64,000 bases of DNA, from NCBI GenBank assembly GCA_024227995.1, contig CP100465.1:62001-126000 (forward strand), in the 5' to 3' direction. The notes under the pieces are model-generated. The model did not search any database and was not told the DNA's origin. It saw only the letters and a program-made list of their open reading frames with translations. Below are positions 58,737 through 64,000 of the stretch, piece after piece. Made by a program: the position numbers and the translations under genes. The DNA comes from Halomicrococcus gelatinilyticus. Lineage in GTDB: Archaea > Halobacteriota > Halobacteria > Halobacteriales > Haladaptataceae. Within the stretch, counting starts at the first letter, position 1. Each line of letters opens with the position of its first letter.

Positions 58737-59809
58737 CGGAAACCATACTCGTCACCGCAACGGAGGAGAGCACCGGCAAGACGGCCGTCGCGCTCGCGCT
58801 CGCGCGTCTCGCGCAGGAGCGCGGCCTGTCGGTCGGCTACATGAAACCGAAGGGCACCCGCCTGCAGAGCAACGTCGGCAAGACGCTCGACCAGGACCCG
58901 ATGCTGGCCCGCGAGCTGCTCGGCCTCGACGCCGAGATGCACGAACTCGAGCCCGTCGTGTACTCGCCGACGTTCATCGAGGGCGCCATCCGCGGGCGCG
59001 AGGACCCGGCGGAGCTCCGCGAGCAGGTACGGAAGAGCTTCGAGTCGCTCGCCGCCGACCACGACCTGATGATCGTGGAGGGCGGCGGGAAGCTGACGAC
59101 GGGCGGCATCGTCGACCTCACCGACCCCGACGTCGCCGAACTGTTCGACGCAGAGGTCCTGCTCATCGCGAACTACGCGCGGCCGAACGACGTGGACGGG
59201 CTGTTGGCCGCCGCGGACGACGTCGGCGACCGTCTCGCCGGCGTCCTGTTCAACGGCGTCGAGAACGCGAACTTCGACCCGCTCGACACGGACGTGGTCC
59301 CGTTCCTCGAAGGACGGGACATCCCCGTCCTCGGCGTCGTCCCGCGCCAGCGCGACCTCGCCGGCGTCACCGTCGGCGACCTCGCGACGGAACTCAACGC
59401 CGACGTGCTGACGAGCGCGGACACCGACGCCTTCGTCGAGCGGTTCCTCGTCGGCGCGATGAGCGGCGACTCCGCACTCCGGCACCTCCGCCGGACGAAG
59501 GACGCGGCACTCATCACCGGCGGCGACCGCCCGGACCTCCAGACCGTCGCGCTGGAGGCCCCCGGCGTGAAGTGCCTGATACTGACCGGCGGGTTCCGTC
59601 CGCCGGGCGCCGTCGTCGGGAAAGCAGAGGAGAAGGGCGTGCCCATCCTGCTCGTCCAGTCGGACACGCTGACCGCCGTCGAGCGCGCCGAGGACGTGGT
59701 GCGCAGCGGCCGCACCCGCGACGAGGAGACCGTCGAGCGCATGCGGGAACTCCTGCACGACCACGCCGACGTGGAATCGCTCGTGGGCGACGGCGACGGT
59801 GACGACTGA
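58733..59809 (+). CDS. Phosphotransacetylase-like P-loop protein with DRTGG domain
   Basis: 358 residues. N-terminal P-loop of the BioD/dethiobiotin type (LVTATEESTGKTAVALALAR, GYMKPKGT), followed by VEGGGKLTTGGIVDLT and a DRTGG-type domain (LRRTKDAALITGGDRPDLQT, CLILTGGFRPPGAV). This is the arrangement of the N-terminal part of bacterial Pta and of archaeal proteins annotated as phosphotransacetylase family. The phosphotransacetylase catalytic domain itself is missing, so it probably regulates or supports acyl-CoA metabolism. ATGA overlap with the ADP-forming synthetase supports joint function. Confidence 0.88.
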   Translation: MTETILVTATEESTGKTAVALALARLAQERGLSVGYMKPKGTRLQSNVGKTLDQDPMLARELLGLDAEMHELEPVVYSPTFIEGAIRGREDPAELREQVRKSFESLAADHDLMIVEGGGKLTTGGIVDLTDPDVAELFDAEVLLIANYARPNDVDGLLAAADDVGDRLAGVLFNGVENANFDPLDTDVVPFLEGRDIPVLGVVPRQRDLAGVTVGDLATELNADVLTSADTDAFVERFLVGAMSGDSALRHLRRTKDAALITGGDRPDLQTVALEAPGVKCLILTGGFRPPGAVVGKAEEKGVPILLVQSDTLTAVERAEDVVRSGRTRDEETVERMRELLHDHADVESLVGDGDGDD

Positions 59810-59975
59810 CGGACGCGACGACTGACGAACGTATCGTCGCCGCGCGCGGACCGGCAGGCGCGGAGTGACTGCGCCCGTCCGACCAGGGGCCCTAACTGGT
59901 GACAGCGAGAACAGGACGGTCGCGGCGCTGGCCGAAAGCTATCGTCGAGAAGAGTCGCAGAAGATGGAGTTGCAG

Positions 59976-60188
59976 TCAGTCCTCACCGTGGAAATCGCTC
60001 GCCTCCTCCGGGGTCAGCGTGACCCACTCGTCGTCGTCGGTCTTCACCTGGACGTGGCCCTCGGGGACCTCGTCGTCGACCTGCTCGACGTGTTCCTCGA
60101 GCACGTGCTCCTCGTACTGCTTCCAGGCCGCTCGCTCCGACGGGGCGATGGCGACCCATCCGCATCCGTCCTGTTCGCAACGTAGCAT
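59976..60188 (-). CDS. Small C2H2-like zinc-finger protein
   Basis: 70 residues. MLRCEQDGCGWVAIAPSERA has Cys4 and Cys9, and QYEEHVLEEHVEQVDDEVPE has His28 and His33, giving C-x4-C-x18-H-x4-H. The C-terminus (GHVQVKTDDDEWVTLTPEEA) is acidic. This resembles conserved small haloarchaeal zinc-finger proteins. Function unknown. Convergent with the genes to the left. Confidence 0.75.
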   Translation of the reverse strand: MLRCEQDGCGWVAIAPSERAAWKQYEEHVLEEHVEQVDDEVPEGHVQVKTDDDEWVTLTPEEASDFHGED

Positions 60189-60363
60189 TAGCCGGGGGTG
60201 ACGCAGTACCCCCGTTAATAGTTGACGGAAATATCCGGACCTTGCCGAGTCTGCGTCCGACCCTGTCGCCGCGGTACCGTCGCCGAGTCACCGGGGACCG
60301 TACCGATTCCGGTCGGGACCTGTACGAAAAACGACCTGAAGCTGGTGGAGCGTCGTGGGTCGA

Positions 60364-61857
60364 TTACTCGCCGGGGCTGTAGTTCGGCGCCTCGTCGGTG
60401 ATCATCACGTCGTGGGCGTGGCTCTCCTGCTGGCCGGCGGAGGAGACGCGGACGAACTCCGAGCGCTCCTTGAACGCCGGGATGGTCTCGGCGCCGACGT
60501 AGCCCATGCCGGACTGCATCCCGCCGACGAGTTGGTGGAGTTCGCTCTCCAGCGTGCCAGTGTACGGCTTGGCGGCCTCGACGCCTTCAGGGACGTACTC
60601 CTCCTCCGTGTCGGGTTCGTCTTTCAGATAGCGGTCGCCGTCGCCGCTCTTCATCGCGCCGACGCTGCCCATGCCGCGGTACTGCTTGTACTTCTTGCCG
60701 TCGATGGTGATGACCCGTCCGGGGGCCTCGTCGGTGCCCGCGAAGTAGGACCCGAGCATGACCGCGTCCGCGCCCGCCGCGATGGCCTTGATGGCGTCGC
60801 CGGAGTACCGGATGCCGCCGTCCGCGATGACGGGGACGTCGTACTCGTTGGCGACGTCGGCGACCTGGGCGATGGCGGTGATCTGGGGCATGCCCGACCC
60901 GGAGACGACGCGGGTCGTACAGATGCTGCCCGGGCCGATTCCGACCTTCAGTCCGTCCGCGAAGTCGACGATGTCCTCGGCGGCCTCGCGGGTGCCGATG
61001 TTGCCGACGACGACGTCGGCGTCGACAGACTCCTTGATCTCGCGTGCGCCCTCGATGACGTTTCGGTTGTGCGCGTGCGCGCAGTCGATGAAGACGACGT
61101 CGGCGTCGGCCTCGTCGGCCGCGACGGCGCGGTCGGTCTCGAACGGGCCGACGGCGACGCCACAGCGAAGCCGGCCGTCCTCGTCGCGGGCCGCATCCGT
61201 GTACTCGCGGCGCTGGAGGACGCCCTGCATCGTGACGAGCCCGGTCAGGTGGTTGCCGTCGTCGACGACGGGGACGCGCTCGATCTTGTGCTCGTACATG
61301 AGTTCGAGCGCCTCGCGAGCGGTCACCTCCTCGGAGGCGGTGATGACCTCGTCGGTCATCGCCTCGCGGACCTCGTCGCTCTCGCCGACCTCCAGGTACG
61401 GGCGGATGTCGGTGCCGGAGATGATGCCCAGCACCCGGCCGTCGTCGCCGGTGACGGGTGCGCCGCTGACACCTCGTCGCTCCATCATCGCGTCGACCTC
61501 GCGTACCGTCTGGTCGGGGTTCGCGGTGACGACGTCGCGGATGATGAGTTCGTCCGCGCGCTTGACCTCCTCGATCTCGTCGACCATCACGTCGACGTCC
61601 ATGTTCCGGTGGAGGACGCCGAGACCGCCCTGGCGCGCCATCTCGATCGCCATGCGGCTCTCGGTGACGGTGTCCATCGCCGCCGAGAGGATGGGGACGT
61701 TCAGTTCGACGTTCCTCGAGACGTAGGTGCTGACGTCTGCGTCGTCCGGTTCGACGTGGCTCTCCTTCGGACGCAGGAGCACGTCGTCGAAGGTGAGCGC
61801 TTCCGGTACGCGGAGTTTCTCCGAGAACTGGCCGTCCCGGTGAGAATCGTTCGCCAT
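60364..61857 (-). CDS. guaB: IMP dehydrogenase
   Basis: 497 residues from ATG 61857 (MANDSHRDGQFSEKLRVPEA). TIM-barrel markers: LTFDDVLLRPKESHVEPDDA, PILSAAMDTVTESRMAIEMA; two CBS domains (about 105-220; TVREVDAMMERRGVSGAPVT, ITASEEVTAREALELMYEHK); phosphate loop and catalytic Cys in GIGPGSICTTRVVSGSGMPQ; the flap QYRGMGSVGAMKSGDGDRYL. It oxidises IMP to XMP for GTP synthesis. The length fits the family. Monocistronic. An ATG further upstream (61908) is less likely. Confidence 0.96.
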   Translation of the reverse strand: MANDSHRDGQFSEKLRVPEALTFDDVLLRPKESHVEPDDADVSTYVSRNVELNVPILSAAMDTVTESRMAIEMARQGGLGVLHRNMDVDVMVDEIEEVKRADELIIRDVVTANPDQTVREVDAMMERRGVSGAPVTGDDGRVLGIISGTDIRPYLEVGESDEVREAMTDEVITASEEVTAREALELMYEHKIERVPVVDDGNHLTGLVTMQGVLQRREYTDAARDEDGRLRCGVAVGPFETDRAVAADEADADVVFIDCAHAHNRNVIEGAREIKESVDADVVVGNIGTREAAEDIVDFADGLKVGIGPGSICTTRVVSGSGMPQITAIAQVADVANEYDVPVIADGGIRYSGDAIKAIAAGADAVMLGSYFAGTDEAPGRVITIDGKKYKQYRGMGSVGAMKSGDGDRYLKDEPDTEEEYVPEGVEAAKPYTGTLESELHQLVGGMQSGMGYVGAETIPAFKERSEFVRVSSAGQQESHAHDVMITDEAPNYSPGE

Positions 61858-62545
61858 GTAATCCGAACGGGGTCCGCAGTGAAAAACGTTGCGAGATTGT
61901 GGTTTCATCGGTGTGTGAAACCCACTCGATATGCACGTACATGCCCATCATCGCTCGGCGAGCGCCCGCCGGCTGGCACGTGCGTCGGTCACCGCCTCGG
62001 TCCACCAGCAGACACGTGCACAGGTCGGAAGTGTCGGATTCGTTCTCGGTACGGCAGGTCATCGACGCTGGGAGAGAACAACTATGAGTACGACTGGACG
62101 ATCACGTGCATCCCCCTTGCACGCTCGCGCTCGTCCTTCGGTCGGCCGTCGGCGCGAGAGACACCGGCCGACGAGCGGATGACGTGACGAACCCCACGGA
62201 GAAGTGATGACCTGCAGCCAATACTTATACTGAACCTATGATTCGTAACTCTGGTGCCGGCTCGTGCTTCACTTTTCGCGGCCAATGTGGTCGTTTCTCA
62301 CGCAACGCTTAAGAATAGAACGACAGTATGATTTGATATGGACTCTACCAGTCCCGTTCGCGAGCGCATTGCTGGTCCGACGAGCGACGACTCCAGCATC
62401 TCGATTACATCCTTTGTGCTCGCTTTCCGGACAATGGTAGAGAAGCGTGCGGGGCGACTCACTTTCGGGTTCGGACAGCCCGCGCCGTTGCACCGCAGGT
62501 ATCACCGCCGTTCGCCCGACGGTCAGGGTGCTCACAGATAACTGA
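61858..62545. other. Long intergenic stretch, no supported gene
   Basis: About 690 bp. Frames at 62082-62285 (minus), 62269-62535 (minus) and 62338-62541 (plus) lack motifs and haloarchaeal bias, so no gene is called. TTAAGAATAG at about 62308-62317 and TATACTGAACC at about 62227 are A/T-containing promoter-like bits. A small RNA is possible but not shown. Confidence 0.4.
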
Positions 62546-63445
62546 ATGAGTAGTTCACGCCACCCCGTCGCCTACCGCCTGGAGCGGCAGGTAGGCGGCA
62601 ATACGAAGCTGCTGGCCACCGTCATGGGACTGCCCCTGATAGACGGCATCTTCCCCGCGATGGTACTCGCCGGGGCGCTCGACACCTGGACGGGCATCGT
62701 CCAGGTCGGACTGCTCGTCTTCGGCGGCAGCGCGACCGTCGCCGTCATTCTCGCGGAGATGGACGGAACGCCGCGCGAACAGGCGACCAGCGTGCTCGCC
62801 GTCGGTGTCGGCCTCGTCGCGGTCGCCGCACTCGAAGCGGCGTTCGCACCGACCATCCAGAGCGTGCTGAACCTCGCGGTCTTCGAGCGGTTCGCCGCGC
62901 TCGTCATCGCCGCCATCGCCGCGAAGACCGCGAGCGCCCGCGTGGGCGAGTACCTGCCCAGTTCCGGCGTCATCATCGGACTCGGGATGCTCGCCAGCCT
63001 CCAGCCCAGCGGCTTCCGGGTCGTCACCAACCCCGACACGACCCAGGTCGTCCACGCCGTCGCCGCGGCGGGCAGCGGCGTGGCGTTCGCACTGACCGTC
63101 GCCGTGCTCTCGCCGCGTCTGCGCGAGGTCGTCGACGTCGACCGGTTCCGGTTCGGCAGCGCCGTCGCGCTGGGCGTCCTCCCGCTGACCATCGTCGGAC
63201 CGCTGGAGAGCGACGCACCGCTCGCGCTGGCCGTGCTCGCCGTCGCCGCGCTGCTGGCGCTCGACCCCGGCGACCAGTTCGAGGTGGGCGGGTCCGACCA
63301 CCCCGACGCCGATGCCCAGACCGTCACCGACGGCGGCGAGTACGACGACGACCAGCCGTCCGTGGAGACGGTCGGCGACGAATCGGAGACGACCGCCTAC
63401 GGCTACCCCGGCGAGGACGACGGCGAGCGTCGTCCCTGGCTGTAA
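62546..63445 (+). CDS. DUF5794 membrane protein
   Basis: 299 residues. Six to seven hydrophobic segments (LLATVMGLPLIDGIFPAMVL, TGIVQVGLLVFGGSATVAVI, SVLAVGVGLVAVAALEAAFA, ALVIAAIAAKTASARVGEYL, and two more to about residue 235) and an acidic hydrophilic tail (DADAQTVTDGGEYDDDQPSV). The sequence IDGIFPAMVLAGALDTWTGI matches the DUF5794 family of haloarchaea. Function unknown. It is followed 30 bp later by the DUF5795 gene, a common pairing. Confidence 0.88.
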   Translation: MSSSRHPVAYRLERQVGGNTKLLATVMGLPLIDGIFPAMVLAGALDTWTGIVQVGLLVFGGSATVAVILAEMDGTPREQATSVLAVGVGLVAVAALEAAFAPTIQSVLNLAVFERFAALVIAAIAAKTASARVGEYLPSSGVIIGLGMLASLQPSGFRVVTNPDTTQVVHAVAAAGSGVAFALTVAVLSPRLREVVDVDRFRFGSAVALGVLPLTIVGPLESDAPLALAVLAVAALLALDPGDQFEVGGSDHPDADAQTVTDGGEYDDDQPSVETVGDESETTAYGYPGEDDGERRPWL

Positions 63446-63475
63446 CCTTTTGCCCCTCCGGACGCAACTCCACCC

Positions 63476-63700
63476 ATGAGCGAAAACCGCGTCGTGCAGG
63501 GTCGGATGGTGACGCCGAAACACCTCGCGGAGATGGTCGAGGGAGAGTCGGTGATGGACGCCGAGTCGATATCCGACGCCGACCGCGACTGCCCCGAGTG
63601 CGGAGGCGACGTTCTCGAGGTCGGATACATGCCGAGCGTCACCGAATTCGTGACCGGATACAAGTGCCAGGACTGCGACTGGCAGGCCCGCGAGGAGTAG
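63476..63700 (+). CDS. DUF5795 zinc-ribbon protein
   Basis: 74 residues. MSENRVVQGRMVTPKHLAEM, then CPECGGDVLEVGYMPS and YKCQDCDWQAREE, two CxxC pairs forming a zinc ribbon. Fits the DUF5795 family of haloarchaea. It lies between DUF5794 and tRNA-Trp. Function unknown. Confidence 0.88.
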   Translation: MSENRVVQGRMVTPKHLAEMVEGESVMDAESISDADRDCPECGGDVLEVGYMPSVTEFVTGYKCQDCDWQAREE

Positions 63701-63743
63701 AAATCGAAACCCCTTTAGGAGATTTGGCCCAACTGGGAAGCGA

Positions 63744-63917
63744 GGGGTCGTGGCCAAGCCCGGCATGGCGACTGACTCCAGAGGCACGCGCCCGGGACGA
63801 GACTCCAGCTGATATACCGAGCGGGCGACTGATCATCGCTCGCGTTGACGACCCTCTGGAGTTCCGAGGCGCACCGGAGATATCAGTCGATCGGGGGTTC
63901 AAATCCCTCCGACCCCA
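63744..63917 (+). tRNA. tRNA-Trp (CCA), intron-containing
   Basis: The acceptor stem GGGGTCG (63744-63750) pairs with CGACCCC (63910-63916) and the discriminator is A63917. The anticodon arm is ACTGA-CTCCAG, with anticodon CCA at 63778-63780, and TCAGT (63883-63887) closes the stem. The T-arm GGGGGTTCAAATCCCTCC is complete. An intron of about 100 bp (63782-63881) follows G37, the position known for haloarchaeal tRNA-Trp. In related species this intron carries a box C/D guide RNA that directs 2'-O-methylation at C34 and U39 of the same tRNA. Here TGATATA and CTGATCA boxes are suggestive. No CCA is encoded. Confidence 0.92.
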
Positions 63918-63925
63918 CTACTACT

Positions 63926-63950
63926 GCGCGCTCACAACCCGTGAGCGCGC
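63926..63950 (+). terminator. Hairpin just downstream of tRNA-Trp
   Basis: GCGCGCTCAC (63926-63935), loop AACCC, GTGAGCGCGC (63941-63950): a perfect 10-bp stem. It lies 9 bp after the tRNA 3' end. It could stop transcription or mark the edge of an integration site; no T-run follows. Confidence 0.45.
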
Positions 63951-63956
63951 TGTATC

Positions 63957-64000
63957 GTGTCTGAGGAGGATTTGAACCAGGGAGCGAGCATTCGCGAGCG
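63957..64000 (+). CDS. Possible start of a gene running off the window
   Basis: From GTG 63957 the frame reads MSEEDLNQGASIRER with good acidic bias and continues past base 64000. Only 14 codons are visible, so no family can be given. Its position immediately after tRNA-Trp makes it a candidate first gene of an integrated element. Confidence 0.35.
   Translation, partial: MSEEDLNQGASIRE

Noticed and set aside
62338..62541. 67-aa plus-strand frame before DUF5794
   Set aside because: There is an ATG and an A/T-rich upstream, but the composition is mixed, there are no motifs and codon bias is poor.

Overview
This window is chromosomal DNA of a halophilic archaeon (class Halobacteria). Coding sequence is GC-rich with strong G/C third-position bias, and the proteins are very acidic. 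Many starts are leaderless, with a TATA element about 25-30 bp upstream. Exported proteins carry Tat signals, often with a lipobox. Typical haloarchaeal families appear: a Bat-type HTH-10 regulator, a TrmB regulator, MBF1, a short Orc1/Cdc6, archaeosine genes, ADP-forming acyl-CoA synthetase, DUF5518, DUF5794, DUF5795 and an intron-containing tRNA-Trp. I do not assign a genus.

Layout. 1-3.1 kb: a coupled UvrD-type helicase and PD-(D/E)XK nuclease. 3.5-9.6 kb: a patchy region with a HTH protein and a vapBC pair whose toxin gene is split by a 368-bp element with 17-bp perfect terminal inverted repeats. It also holds a DUF35/thiolase pair, an MFS transporter, a CheY-like receiver, a second decayed vapBC and a GNAT enzyme. 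9.6-16.8 kb: a Tat-exported EEP phosphodiesterase, then an iron(III)-type ABC importer operon behind two DtxR/SirR-like palindromes, with two unexplained tandem paralogues inside it. 17.2-22.3 kb: an accessory region with a third vapB relic, a subtilase fragment, a MacB-type ABC pair and a lower-GC halocin C8-like precursor gene followed by two tiny membrane-protein genes. 22.7-35 kb: a soluble methyl-accepting chemotaxis protein, several small membrane or zinc-ribbon proteins, a DUF4382 lipoprotein, a Nudix/channel-like pair, and a cluster of three SnoaL-like paralogues with a cupredoxin and a Bat-like regulator. 35.5-47 kb: an unknown cytosolic protein, O-acetylhomoserine sulfhydrylase, a nuclease-like protein divergent from Orc1/Cdc6, a three-gene cassette ending in an unusual family-B DNA polymerase, a universal stress protein and a frameshifted Nudix gene. 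47-64 kb: mostly housekeeping, with queD-queE-queC, a DMT exporter, MBF1, an RND exporter with a TrmB regulator, acyl-CoA synthetase plus a phosphotransacetylase-like protein, IMP dehydrogenase, DUF5794/5795 and tRNA-Trp.

How genes work together. The iron operon is one overlapping transcript (binding protein, two GATase1/ThuA-like proteins, fused permease, ATPase). QueD, QueE and QueC supply preQ0 for archaeosine. The three SnoaL-like genes share an upstream element at a fixed distance from their starts, beside a Bat-like sensor-regulator, which suggests one regulon. The polymerase cassette pairs a RecA-fold protein lacking a P-loop with a polymerase lacking recognisable proofreading motifs.

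The strongest unusual observations are the element that splits vapC and can be excised on paper to restore the PIN domain, the halocin C8-like locus, the two paralogues in the iron operon, the polymerase cassette, and the shared element upstream of the three cyclase-like genes. No database search was run. Family names come from motif and sequence recognition only.
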